Below are positions 55,912-63,899 of a DNA stretch of 64,000 nucleotides, piece by piece; position 1 is the first letter of the stretch; each line of letters starts with the position of its first letter. The notes under the pieces are model-generated. The model saw only the letters and a list, made by a program, of their open reading frames with translations. It ran no database searches and was not told where the DNA came from. The position numbers and the translations under genes were made by a program. The DNA comes from JAKOWB01 sp038363005 (GTDB lineage: Bacteria > Pseudomonadota > Alphaproteobacteria > Kiloniellales > JACOMY01), in contig JBBQBI010000021.1 of NCBI GenBank assembly GCA_038363005.1, forward strand, positions 1 through 64,000, written 5' to 3'.

Positions 55912-57390
55912 ATGGTCAAGGTCCGCCGTGCCACCGTCATCGATGCCCCCATCGCGGAGGTCTGGCGCTTCCTGCGCGACTTCAACGCGCACCAGGCCTG
56001 GCATCCGGCGGTGGCGGAGAGCCGGATCGAAGGCGGCCTGGCGCCCGACCAGGTGGGCGCGGTGCGTCGCTTCCGGCTGCAGGACGGTGCCACGCTGCGC
56101 GAACAGCTGCTCAGCCTGGACGACCGCGCGCATCGCTTCACCTACTGCATCCTCGACGCACCGCTGCCGCTGATCGGCTACGTGGCCACGCTGGAACTCA
56201 ATCGTGTGACCGATGGCGAGCGCACGCTGTGGCGTTGGAATTCCGAATTCCGCGCTCCGCCGGGACAGGCCGAGGCCCTGACGCGCCTGGTGGCGGAGCA
56301 GATCTACGAGGCTGGCTTCGACGCCGTGAAACGCCACTTCGGCCAAGCCGTGGCGCAGCGCGGTCGCCCATTGGCGCCGGCGATCCAGCAGGCACCGGCC
56401 AGCGGCACGGACATCGCCGGACAGGGCATTGTGCTGCGCCGTCATGGTGGGCCGGAGGAGCTGGTCTGGCAGGCGGTGCCAGCGCCGTCCCCGGGTGCCG
56501 GCGAGGTGCGAATCCGGCAGAGCGCGGTGGGGGTGAACTACATCGATGTCTACTGCCGCACCGGCTACTTCCCGCTGGTCGAGCCGCCGGCGGTGCTGGG
56601 CATGGAGGCCGCCGGCGTGGTGCTGGATGTCGGTCCCGGCGTGACCGACCTGGCGCCCGGTGACCGCGTCGCCTATGCCGGACCGCCGGTTGGCGCCTAT
56701 GTCGAGGTCCGTACCCTGCCGGCCGAACTGGTGGTGCCGCTGCCTGCCTTCCTGGACGAGGTGACGGCGGCCGCGGTGCTGCTAAAGGGGCTGACCGCGG
56801 ACTTCCTGCTGCACCGCCTGCAGCCGGTGGCGGAGGGTGACTGGATCCTGGTGCAGGCCGCCGCCGGCGGCGTCGGCAGCCTGCTCTGCCAGTGGGCCAG
56901 CCAGCAGGGCGCCCGCGTCATCGGCACCGTCGGCAGCGCGGAGAAGGCCCGCCTGGCGCGCGCCCGCGGCTGCGCCGCGCCTATCGTGACGGCGGACGAA
57001 GATTGGGTGGCGCGGGTCCTGGAGATCACCGGCGGCGAAGGGGTGTCTTGTATTTTCGATGCCATCGGTCGCGACAGCGTGGCGCGCGGTCTACAGGCTT
57101 TGGCACCGCGTGGGCACATCGTCTCCTACGGCCAGGCGGCGGGACCGCTGGAGCCGCTCGACCTGGCTGCCTTCGCCTCGAAGTCGGCGCAGGTATCGCG
57201 GCCGAACTACGGCCACTACGCCGGCACGCGCGCCCAGGTGACGGCCGGCAGCCAGCGGCTGTTCCGGGCGCTGGAGCGGGGCATCCTCACGGTCGAGATC
57301 GGCCAGCGCTTTCCGCTGCACGACGCCGCCGAGGCACACCGCCGGCTGGAGGCACGGCAGACCACCGGGAGCACGGTGCTGGTGGTGTGA
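55912..57390 (+). CDS. SRPBCC domain fused to zinc-free quinone oxidoreductase
   Basis: 492 residues. Residues 1-150 are an SRPBCC domain (MVKVRRATVIDAPIAEVWRF, RDFNAHQAWHPAVAESRIEG). Residues about 170-492 form a medium-chain dehydrogenase of the quinone oxidoreductase type: VGVNYIDVYCRTGYFPL, EAAGVVLDVGPGV, AAAGGVGSLLCQWASQQGA (NADPH-binding, about 316), SYGQAAGPLEPLDL. No structural zinc Cys cluster is seen. The start at ATG 55912 is 11 nt after the previous stop. The fusion may couple ligand binding to enone reduction; this is inference. It is the last gene of the operon. Confidence 0.9.
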   Translation: MVKVRRATVIDAPIAEVWRFLRDFNAHQAWHPAVAESRIEGGLAPDQVGAVRRFRLQDGATLREQLLSLDDRAHRFTYCILDAPLPLIGYVATLELNRVTDGERTLWRWNSEFRAPPGQAEALTRLVAEQIYEAGFDAVKRHFGQAVAQRGRPLAPAIQQAPASGTDIAGQGIVLRRHGGPEELVWQAVPAPSPGAGEVRIRQSAVGVNYIDVYCRTGYFPLVEPPAVLGMEAAGVVLDVGPGVTDLAPGDRVAYAGPPVGAYVEVRTLPAELVVPLPAFLDEVTAAAVLLKGLTADFLLHRLQPVAEGDWILVQAAAGGVGSLLCQWASQQGARVIGTVGSAEKARLARARGCAAPIVTADEDWVARVLEITGGEGVSCIFDAIGRDSVARGLQALAPRGHIVSYGQAAGPLEPLDLAAFASKSAQVSRPNYGHYAGTRAQVTAGSQRLFRALERGILTVEIGQRFPLHDAAEAHRRLEARQTTGSTVLVV

Positions 57391-57403
57391 GACGCGCGGT
57401 TAT

Positions 57404-57546
57404 CCCCTCTCCCCTCAGAGGGAGAGGGTGCCGAGCGAGCGTAGCGACGCGAGGCGGGTGAGGGGGGCTATGCGATTCCCTCAGGATGCACCGACCCCCC
57501 TCATCCGGCCGCTGCGCGGCCACCTTCTCCCTCGTGGGGGAGAAGG
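57404..57546. repeat. Compound palindromic intergenic repeat, copy 1
   Basis: It starts with a perfect hairpin CCCTCTCCC (57405-57413) and GGGAGAGGG (57420-57428). The sequence then reads GTGCCGAGCGAGCG and CGGGTGAGGGG, and later an inverted CCCCCCTCATCCGG (57495-57508) and a CTTCTCCCTCGTGGGGGAGAAGG hairpin region. It separates the convergent QOR and cytochrome genes. A related element lies at 61838-61979. Confidence 0.7.
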
Positions 57547-57576
57547 GGAAACTTGGCAGGAGAGGAACCTCCGCCC

Positions 57577-58065
57577 TTACGGCATCACCAGCCCAAGGTA
57601 GGGCACTGTCGGCTTCTCGCTTGGCCCCCAGGGGCCCGGCGCGTCGTAGCTGTAGGGCGGGATGGCCTGCAGGAAGGCGACCAGGGCGGTCAGGTCGTCC
57701 GGCGTGATGGCGCCATAGCTGTGCCACGGCATGATCGGCGCCAGGATGCGGCCGTCGGGGCGTACGCCGGTGGTGATGGCCGTGCCGATCTGTTCCGCCG
57801 TCCAGGTGCCGAGGCCGGTCGGATCGCTGGAGAGGTTCGGCGGCACGAAGGTGCCGAGGCCGGGCAGCTGGAAGCCGTAGTTGGCGCCGTGCAGGGCGTT
57901 GGCCATGTCGGGCTCGCCGGTCGGACCCATCGGCGTGTGGCAGCCGGCGCAATCCATGATGGTGGCCAGGTACTTGCCGCGGGCCAGCAGCGCCTCGTCG
58001 GCCTGGACGCCGTTGGCGCAGGCCAGCAGGAACAGCGCTGCGAGAAGGTGTTTGAAGGCAGGCAT
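57577..58065 (-). CDS. Exported c-type cytochrome
   Basis: 162 residues with a signal peptide (about 1-22, ending VQAD). It has a single heme-binding C-x-x-C-H as CAGCHTPMG near residue 39. LGTFVPPNLSSDPTGLGTW, ILAPIMPWHSYGAITPDDL and the Met candidate for axial ligation resemble the heme domains of dehydrogenase cytochrome subunits. It probably accepts electrons in the periplasm. No dehydrogenase is adjacent; the nearest candidate partner is the upstream aromatic or GMC machinery, which is speculative. Confidence 0.88.
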   Translation of the reverse strand: MPAFKHLLAALFLLACANGVQADEALLARGKYLATIMDCAGCHTPMGPTGEPDMANALHGANYGFQLPGLGTFVPPNLSSDPTGLGTWTAEQIGTAITTGVRPDGRILAPIMPWHSYGAITPDDLTALVAFLQAIPPYSYDAPGPWGPSEKPTVPYLGLVMP

Positions 58066-58143
58066 CGGATAACCCCAGGTTTATATTCTATGTCGCATAT
58101 CTGCCACGGTGGTTGGGTGGCTGTCCATGTGTCGCGGAGGGTC

Positions 58144-58614
58144 TCAGGACGCCAGGTCGCCCGCCTGGTCCATGGCCCGCACCTGGCGGTCCAGCGCCGC
58201 CAGCAACGTCAGGAATCGCGCCCGCCCGTCCTGGCCCAGACCCTGGGTCAGGACGGTCTCCAGCGCCCGGGCGCGCGGCACAATGGCCTCATAGGTGCGG
58301 CGGCCCTTGGCGGTGAAGGCGAGCTTCAGCAGCCGCTGGTCGGCGGGATCCACCGAGCGCCTCAGCAGGCCGGCGGCGAGCAGCCCGGCGACGGCGCGGC
58401 TGACCTTGGCCTTGTCCATCTGCGTCTTCTCGACGATGCCGTTGGAGGAGATCGGCTGGAAGGAGCCCAGGACCGCCAGCACCCGCCATTCCGCGATGCT
58501 GATGCCGAACTCGTCGGCGTAGCGCCGGGCAAAGGCGCGGCTGACGCGGTTCATCGTCACCGACAGGCGATAGGGCAGGAAGTCGTCCAGCTGGAAGGTA
58601 GTGTCGTCGGTCAT
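58144..58614 (-). CDS. MarR family transcriptional regulator
   Basis: 156 residues from the ATG at 58614. The winged helix-turn-helix includes FGISIAEWRVLAVLGSF, KTQMDKAKVSRAVAGLLAAG and the wing RRSVDPADQRLLKLAFT. It is divergent from hmgA with a palindrome in between, so it probably represses the homogentisate operon and itself. A longer in-frame start upstream (18821-type extension up to 58821) would run across the promoter and is rejected. Confidence 0.9.
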   Translation of the reverse strand: MTDDTTFQLDDFLPYRLSVTMNRVSRAFARRYADEFGISIAEWRVLAVLGSFQPISSNGIVEKTQMDKAKVSRAVAGLLAAGLLRRSVDPADQRLLKLAFTAKGRRTYEAIVPRARALETVLTQGLGQDGRARFLTLLAALDRQVRAMDQAGDLAS

Positions 58615-58624
58615 GGCGGCCTGC

Positions 58625-58653
58625 TTGACATCTGTTTCAAGTGAAACGATAGT
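58625..58653 (+). promoter_or_regulatory. hmgA promoter with palindromic operator in the spacer
   Basis: TTGACA (58625-58630) matches the -35 consensus exactly. A 17-bp spacer leads to GATAGT (58648-58653) as a -10-like element. The spacer holds GTTTCA-AG-TGAAAC (58634-58647), a perfect 6-bp inverted repeat. Binding of the MarR regulator there would block RNA polymerase. The hmgA start is 40 nt further on. Confidence 0.65.
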
Positions 58654-58693
58654 CCGGGCGAGGGCAGCCGCGCAAGCCATCTGGAGTCCAGCC

Positions 58694-59830
58694 ATGAAGC
58701 ATCCCATCGCCTTTCCCCGCATCGAGGGCCAGGCCGCGCGCCAGGCCCATGTCGCCCTGCCGCCGGGCAGCTTCGAGCGCGAGCTGGGGCGCGAGGGCTT
58801 CTTCGGCGCCGCCACGCACATGTATCATCGCTACCCGCCGACTGGCTGGGTGAAGTGGGAAGGTCCGCTGAAGCCGCGCGCGCTGGACCTGACGCGCCTC
58901 AATCGCGACGAGCCCTCGCCCTGGGATGCCGCGACGGTGCTGTCGAACGCCAGCGTGCGGCTGCGCTTCTGGCGCGCGCCCAAGCGCATGGACCACCTGG
59001 TGCGCAACGGCGACGGTGACGAGCTGATCTTCATCCACCAGGGCGCCGGCGACCTGTTCTGCGACTACGGGCACCTGACCTTCGCCGCCGGCGACTACCT
59101 GGTGCTGCCGCGCGGCACGCTGTGGCGGCTGGAGTGCAGCGAGCCGGTAACGGCGCTGCTGATCGAGGCGACCAACGGCGGCTACAGCCTGCCCGACAAG
59201 GGCCTGGTCGGGCCGCATGCGATCTTCGATCCCGCCATGCTGGACACGCCGAAGCTCGACGAGGCCTTTCGCGCGCAGCAGGACGACAGCGAGTGGGCGG
59301 TCAGCATCAAGCGGCGGCAGGTGCTCAGCACCGTGACCTATCCCTACAATCCGTTGGATGCCATCGGCTGGAAGGGCGACCTGGCGCCGGTGCGCATCAA
59401 CATCAAGGACATCCGCCCGCTGATGAGCCACCGCTACCACCTGCCGCCGTCGGCGCACACCACCTTCGTTGGCAACCGCTTTGTGGTCTGCAGCTTCGTG
59501 CCGCGCCCCTTCGAGAGCGATCCCGAGGCGCTGAAGGTGCCCTTCTTCCACAACAACGACGACTATGACGAGGTGATCTTCTATCACGCCGGCGATTTCT
59601 TCAGCCGCGACAACATCAAGCCCGGCATGCTCACCTTTCATCCCTGCGGCTTTACCCACGGGCCGCACCCCAAGGCGCTGGCCGGCGCCTTCACGCCGAA
59701 GAAGGCCGCGACCGACGAATATGCCGTGATGATCGACGCGCGCGACGCGCTGGACCTGGGCGAGGCCATGCCCGGTGTCGAGCTGGAGAGCTATGCGCAG
59801 TCCTGGATGACGCCCAAGGCCGCGCCATGA
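58694..59830 (+). CDS. hmgA: Homogentisate 1,2-dioxygenase
   Basis: 378 residues. It opens the homogentisate ring to maleylacetoacetate in tyrosine/phenylalanine breakdown. Cupin-type iron enzyme: PPSAHTTFVGNRFVVCSFV, FFHNNDDYDEVIFYHAGDF (Glu/His iron ligands), MLTFHPCGFTHGPHPKA (last His). Shorter than the roughly 430-450 residues of animal and Pseudomonas enzymes but like the short alphaproteobacterial form. Next gene overlaps by 4 nt (ATGA). Confidence 0.92.
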   Translation: MKHPIAFPRIEGQAARQAHVALPPGSFERELGREGFFGAATHMYHRYPPTGWVKWEGPLKPRALDLTRLNRDEPSPWDAATVLSNASVRLRFWRAPKRMDHLVRNGDGDELIFIHQGAGDLFCDYGHLTFAAGDYLVLPRGTLWRLECSEPVTALLIEATNGGYSLPDKGLVGPHAIFDPAMLDTPKLDEAFRAQQDDSEWAVSIKRRQVLSTVTYPYNPLDAIGWKGDLAPVRINIKDIRPLMSHRYHLPPSAHTTFVGNRFVVCSFVPRPFESDPEALKVPFFHNNDDYDEVIFYHAGDFFSRDNIKPGMLTFHPCGFTHGPHPKALAGAFTPKKAATDEYAVMIDARDALDLGEAMPGVELESYAQSWMTPKAAP

Positions 59831-60843
59831 GGCTCGCCAGCCTGAAGAGCGGCCGCGACGGCCGCCTGGTCCTGGTCAGCCAAGATGGGAGTCGCTGCCT
59901 GCCGGCCGAGGCCGCCAATACCCTGCAGCAGGCGCTGGATGGCTGGAGCGAGATGGCGCCGCGCCTGGAGCGCGAGTCGAAGCTGCTGGAGGTGAGCGGC
60001 AGTCGGGCGCTGGAGTTCCGCCCGGAGGACTGCGCCGCGCCGCTGCCGCGTGCCTTCCAGTGGGCCGACGGCTCGGCCTACGTCAACCATGTCGAGCTGG
60101 TGCGCAAGGCGCGCGGCGCCGAGATGCCGGCCAGCTTCTGGACCGATCCGCTGATGTACCAGGGCGGCTCGGACTCCTTCCTCGGCCCCCGCGATGCCAT
60201 CCTGATGGCCGACGAAGCCTGGGGCATCGACTTCGAGGCCGAGGTCGCGGTGGTGACCGACGACGTGCCGATGGGTATCTCGGCCGCGGCGGCCGGCGGC
60301 CACATCAAGCTGCTGCTGCTGGTCAACGATGTCTCGCTGCGCAACCTGATCCCGGGCGAACTGGGCAAGGGCTTCGGCTTCTTCCAGGCCAAGCCCTCCT
60401 CGGCCTTCGCGCCGTTGGCGCTGACGCCGGAGGAGCTGGGCACCGCCTGGGACGGCGGGCGGCTGCACCTGCCGCTGCTGTCCAACCTGAATGGCCAGCT
60501 GTTCGGTCGGCCCGATGCCGGGACCGACATGACCTTCGACTTCCCGACCTTGATCGCGCACGCGGCGCGGACGCGTCCGCTGGTCGCCGGCACGGTGATC
60601 GGCTCCGGCACGGTGTCCAACAAGGAAGACGGGCAGCCGGGCCGGCCGGTCGCCGCCGGCGGTCATGGGTACTCCTGCATCGCCGAGCAGCGCATGATCG
60701 AGACTATTCAGGGCGGCAAGCCGGTGACGCCCTTCCTGGCCTTCGGCGACCAGGTGCGGATCGAGATGCTGGACAGCACGGGGCGCAGCCTGTTCGGCGC
60801 CATAGAACAGACGGTCGAGCGCTACACGCCGCCGGCCGCGTAG
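59827..60843 (+). CDS. Fumarylacetoacetate hydrolase family protein (fumarylacetoacetase-like)
   Basis: 338 residues. FAH features: NHVELVRKARGAEMPASFW, the metal-binding GIDFEAEVAVVTDDVP, LVNDVSLRNLIPGEL and GSGTVSNKEDGQPGRP. In this operon (hmgA, maiA) it is the likely last enzyme of the pathway, hydrolysing fumarylacetoacetate to fumarate and acetoacetate. It overlaps hmgA by 4 nt. Confidence 0.91.
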   Translation: MRLASLKSGRDGRLVLVSQDGSRCLPAEAANTLQQALDGWSEMAPRLERESKLLEVSGSRALEFRPEDCAAPLPRAFQWADGSAYVNHVELVRKARGAEMPASFWTDPLMYQGGSDSFLGPRDAILMADEAWGIDFEAEVAVVTDDVPMGISAAAAGGHIKLLLLVNDVSLRNLIPGELGKGFGFFQAKPSSAFAPLALTPEELGTAWDGGRLHLPLLSNLNGQLFGRPDAGTDMTFDFPTLIAHAARTRPLVAGTVIGSGTVSNKEDGQPGRPVAAGGHGYSCIAEQRMIETIQGGKPVTPFLAFGDQVRIEMLDSTGRSLFGAIEQTVERYTPPAA

Positions 60844-60855
60844 GGAGAGCCTGCC

Positions 60856-61824
60856 ATGAACACGAAAGCCTTCGCCTCCGCTGCCGACCTGGAGGAAAAG
60901 CGCGTCACCTTCGCCGAGCTGGCGCCCGGCCTCTACGCCTATACAGCCGAGGGCGACCCCAACAGCGGCATCATCGTCGGCGACGACGGTCGGGGAGGTG
61001 GGGGGGTCGCGGTGGTGGACACGCAGGCGACGCCGGTGATGGCGCAGGACGTGCTGGCGCGGATCAAGAGCGTCACCGACCTGCCAATCAGCCACGTGAT
61101 CCTGTCGCACTACCACGCGGTGCGTGTGCTGGGTGCCAGCGCCTATGGCGCGCACAGCATCGTCGCCAGCCGCGGCACGCAGGAGCTGATCCGCGAACGC
61201 GGCCAGCAGGACTGGGACAGCGAGGTCGGCCGCTTCCCGCGGCTCTTCCGCTCCGCCGAATCGGTGCCGGGCTTGACTTGGCCCAACGTTGTCTTCGACC
61301 GTCACCTGACGCTGTTCCTCGGCAAGCGGCAGCTTGAGGTAATGCACCTCGGCAAGGGCCACACCCAGGGCGACACCGTGGTCTGGCTGCCCAAGGAGAA
61401 GGTGCTCTATGCCGGCGACCTGGTGGAGTTCGGCGCCACGCCCTATTGCGGCGACGCGCACTTCCGCGACTGGCCGGCGACGCTGGACCGCCTGCTCGAC
61501 CTGGGGCCGGAGAAACTGGTGCCCGGCCGTGGCGAGGCGCTGACCAACGCCGCCGACTGCGGCCGCGCCATCGCCAGCACGCGCGACTTCCTGAAGGACC
61601 TCTACACGCTGGCGGAGGCGGGTGCCGCCAAGGGCGAGGGCCTGAAGGTGATCTACGACCGCGCGATGGAAAAGCTGGCACCGAAGTACGGCGACTGGGT
61701 GATCTTCCAGCACTGCATGCCCTTCGACGTCACCCGCGCCCTCGATGAAGCCGGAGGCCACGAGCGTCCGCGCATCTGGACCGCGGAGCGCGACCGCGAG
61801 ATGTGGGCGAGCCTGGCGGGTTAA
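60856..61824 (+). CDS. Metallo-beta-lactamase-fold protein with altered HxHxDH motif
   Basis: 322 residues. MBL-fold pattern: VVDTQATPVMAQDVLARIKS, SHYHAVRVLGAS, LGKGHTQGDTVVWLP, VLYAGDLVEFGATPY, FQHCMPFDVTRA. The first metal motif is H85-Y-H87-A-V89-R90, where hydrolytic members have Asp and His in the last two positions. It therefore may bind one metal or none. It is encoded 12 nt after the FAH gene in the homogentisate operon; its role is unknown. Confidence 0.88.
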   Translation: MNTKAFASAADLEEKRVTFAELAPGLYAYTAEGDPNSGIIVGDDGRGGGGVAVVDTQATPVMAQDVLARIKSVTDLPISHVILSHYHAVRVLGASAYGAHSIVASRGTQELIRERGQQDWDSEVGRFPRLFRSAESVPGLTWPNVVFDRHLTLFLGKRQLEVMHLGKGHTQGDTVVWLPKEKVLYAGDLVEFGATPYCGDAHFRDWPATLDRLLDLGPEKLVPGRGEALTNAADCGRAIASTRDFLKDLYTLAEAGAAKGEGLKVIYDRAMEKLAPKYGDWVIFQHCMPFDVTRALDEAGGHERPRIWTAERDREMWASLAG

Positions 61825-61837
61825 GGGCGTGCGGGTC

Positions 61838-61979
61838 GGGGAGATAACCCTCGCCCGCTTCTGGCGGGAGAGGGTGGCGAGCGGTAGCGAGCCGGGTGAG
61901 GGCGTTTGGTGCGGCTGCGTCCGGTCGCACCGACCGAAGGCCCTCACCCCGACCCTCTCCCGCCGAAAGCGGGAGAGGG
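61838..61979. repeat. Compound palindromic intergenic repeat, copy 2
   Basis: It contains GGGAGAGGGTGGCGAGCG and CGGGTGAGGGC, like the element at 57404-57546. It ends in a perfect 11-bp hairpin CCCTCTCCCGC (61953-61963), loop CGAAA, GCGGGAGAGGG (61969-61979). It is inserted between the MBL-fold and monooxygenase genes within the same-strand operon. Confidence 0.72.
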
Positions 61980-61998
61980 AGGACTGCCAGAGCGCGCC

Positions 61999-63711
61999 AT
62001 GATCACGCCGCAGACCTATCAGAACCCCCGCTACCCCTATCGCCCGGCGCCGGCGCGCGATGAACACCACCCCGTCGTCATCGTCGGTGCCGGGCTGGTC
62101 GGCCTGGCGCTGGCCGTCGACCTGGCTCTGCGCGGCATACCCAGCGTGGTGCTCGACGACGACGACACCGTCTCGGTCGGCAGCCGCGCCATCTGCTGGG
62201 CCAAGCGCACGCTGGAGCTCTTCGACCGCCTGGGCCTGGGCCAGCGGTTGGTCGACAAGGGCGTGACCTGGAACCTGGGCAAGGTCTTCCACCAGGCGCG
62301 CACGCTCTATGACTTCAACCTGCTGCCGGAAGCCGGGCACAGCCGTCCCGCCTTCGTGAACCTGCAGCAGTACTATGTCGAGGAGTGGCTGGTGGCGCGC
62401 GCCGCAGAGCTGCCGCTGATCGAGCTGCGCTGGAAGCATCGCCTGGCTGGGCTGCAGCAGGACACGGCGGGTGCTACCCTGGCGGTGGAGACGCCGGACG
62501 GTCCCTACCGCCTGCGGGCCGACTGGCTGCTGGCCTGCGACGGCGCGCGCAGCGCAACGCGCGACCTGCTGGGCCTGGCCTTTCCCGGCCGCGTGTTCCG
62601 CGACCGCTTCCTCATCGCAGACCTGTTGATGGAGGCCGACTATCCGGCCGAGCGCTGGTTCTGGTTCGACCCGCCCTTCCACCGCGGCCAGTCGGTGCTG
62701 CTGCACAAGCAAGCCGACCGCGTCTGGCGCATCGACTTCCAGCTCGGCCCCGACGCCGACCCGGAAATCGAGAAGGAGCCGGCGCGGGTGACGGCGCGCC
62801 TCGCTGCCATGCTGGGGCCGGAGCGGCGCTTCAGCCTGGAGTGGGTCTCGGTCTACTCCTTCAAATGCCGGCGGCTGGAGCGCTTCCGCCACGACCGCGT
62901 GCTCTTTGCCGGCGACTCGGCGCACCAAGTTTCGCCCTTCGGTGCGCGCGGCGGCAACAGTGGCCTGCAGGACGCCGAGAACCTGGCCTGGAAACTGGCG
63001 GCGGTGCTGCGCGGCGACGCGCCCGAGGCGCTACTCGACAGCTACGAGGCGGAGCGCATTCCGGCGGCCGATGAGAACATCCTGCACTCGACGCGGGCCA
63101 CCGATTTCATCACGCCCAAGTCGGCCGCCAGCCGCGCCTATCGTGACGCAGTTCTCGAACTGGCGGCGGAAGCACCCTTCGCCCGCGCGCTGATCAACTC
63201 CGGCCGCCTGTCACGCGCCGCCAGCTACGCGGCAACGCCGCTCTCGACGCCGGATGTCGACTCGTTCGATGGCGGCCTGGCGCCCGGCGCGGCGGCGCTC
63301 GACGCGCCGGTGACGACGGCCAATGGAGCGAACTGGCTGCTGGCGTGCCTCGGCCCCGACTTCACGCTGCTGAGCTTCGATCCGCAGGCTGTCGCGCCAG
63401 AAGGCGTGGCCCTCCTGCGCGTCGGGGTGGAGGTGATGGACAGTGAAGGACTGATCGCCCGGCGTTATGGTGCCGGCACGACCTATCTGCTGCGGCCCGA
63501 CCGTCACATTGCTGCGCGTTGGTGGCGCCTCGACGCAGACGCGGTGCGGCAAGCGCTCGACCGCACTCTAGCCAAACCGTCACCCTCGGGCTTGTCCCGA
63601 GGGTCCATGGGTGGGCCGGGCGAAGGCGGCGCGATGGATGCTCGGGCTGGCGAAGCAGGGCGCGAAGCGCGGCCCGAGCATGCCGAAGGAAAGAAATTAG
63701 CATGCCCCTGA
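61999..63711 (+). CDS. FAD-dependent monooxygenase (aromatic hydroxylase type) with repeat-derived tail
   Basis: 570 residues. The FAD motif is VVIVGAGLVGLALAVDLALR (about 27). GSRAICWAKRTLELFDRLGL and the DG motif LACDGARSATRDLL follow, then RVLFAGDSAHQVSPFGARGG. This is the PheA/MhpA-type flavoprotein hydroxylase layout with a thioredoxin-like C-terminal region (about 420-520). The last 45 or so residues (from about 526, AKPSPSGLSRGS onward) coincide with a palindromic repeat and look unlike the rest. Substrate unknown; possibly an aromatic acid feeding into homogentisate. The ATG at 61999 is chosen because the longer frame reads through the repeat at 61838-61979. Confidence 0.88.
   Translation: MITPQTYQNPRYPYRPAPARDEHHPVVIVGAGLVGLALAVDLALRGIPSVVLDDDDTVSVGSRAICWAKRTLELFDRLGLGQRLVDKGVTWNLGKVFHQARTLYDFNLLPEAGHSRPAFVNLQQYYVEEWLVARAAELPLIELRWKHRLAGLQQDTAGATLAVETPDGPYRLRADWLLACDGARSATRDLLGLAFPGRVFRDRFLIADLLMEADYPAERWFWFDPPFHRGQSVLLHKQADRVWRIDFQLGPDADPEIEKEPARVTARLAAMLGPERRFSLEWVSVYSFKCRRLERFRHDRVLFAGDSAHQVSPFGARGGNSGLQDAENLAWKLAAVLRGDAPEALLDSYEAERIPAADENILHSTRATDFITPKSAASRAYRDAVLELAAEAPFARALINSGRLSRAASYAATPLSTPDVDSFDGGLAPGAAALDAPVTTANGANWLLACLGPDFTLLSFDPQAVAPEGVALLRVGVEVMDSEGLIARRYGAGTTYLLRPDRHIAARWWRLDADAVRQALDRTLAKPSPSGLSRGSMGGPGEGGAMDARAGEAGREARPEHAEGKKLACP
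63582..63681. repeat. Double-hairpin repeat overlapping the monooxygenase 3' end
   Basis: Hairpin 1: ACCCTCGGG (63582-63590), loop CTTGT, CCCGAGGGT (63596-63604). Hairpin 2: ATGCTCGGGC (63638-63647) and GCCCGAGCAT (63672-63681). Both are perfect. This type of element is normally intergenic; here it is read as the C-terminal codons of the upstream gene. Confidence 0.7.
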
Positions 63712-63899
63712 AGACCGATCCCCGTCTAACCGACCCCGACGGCCTCTACAGCGCCCTGCTCTCCGCGCATGAGGGGCTGGACGAAGCCGCCAGCCGGCGG
63801 CTGGACGCCAAGCTGGTGCTGCTGCTGGCCAACCACATCGGCGAGCCCGGAGTGGTGGAGGAGGCGATCGCTCTGGCGCGCCGGACGCTGCTGCCATGA
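63702..63899 (+). CDS. DUF2783-type small protein
   Basis: 65 residues: DPRLTDPDGLYSALLSAHEG, LDEAASRRLDAKLVLLLANH, GEPGVVEEAIALARRTL. It is acidic and helical. Small proteins of this type are found beside flavin monooxygenases in aromatic degradation clusters; function unknown. It overlaps the monooxygenase gene by 10 nt and maiA by 4 nt. Confidence 0.78.
   Translation: MPLKTDPRLTDPDGLYSALLSAHEGLDEAASRRLDAKLVLLLANHIGEPGVVEEAIALARRTLLP

Noticed and set aside
59791..62928. A 1045-codon minus-strand frame across the homogentisate operon
   Set aside because: It spans three recognised plus-strand genes and a repeat, and has no family motifs; it is an antisense shadow.
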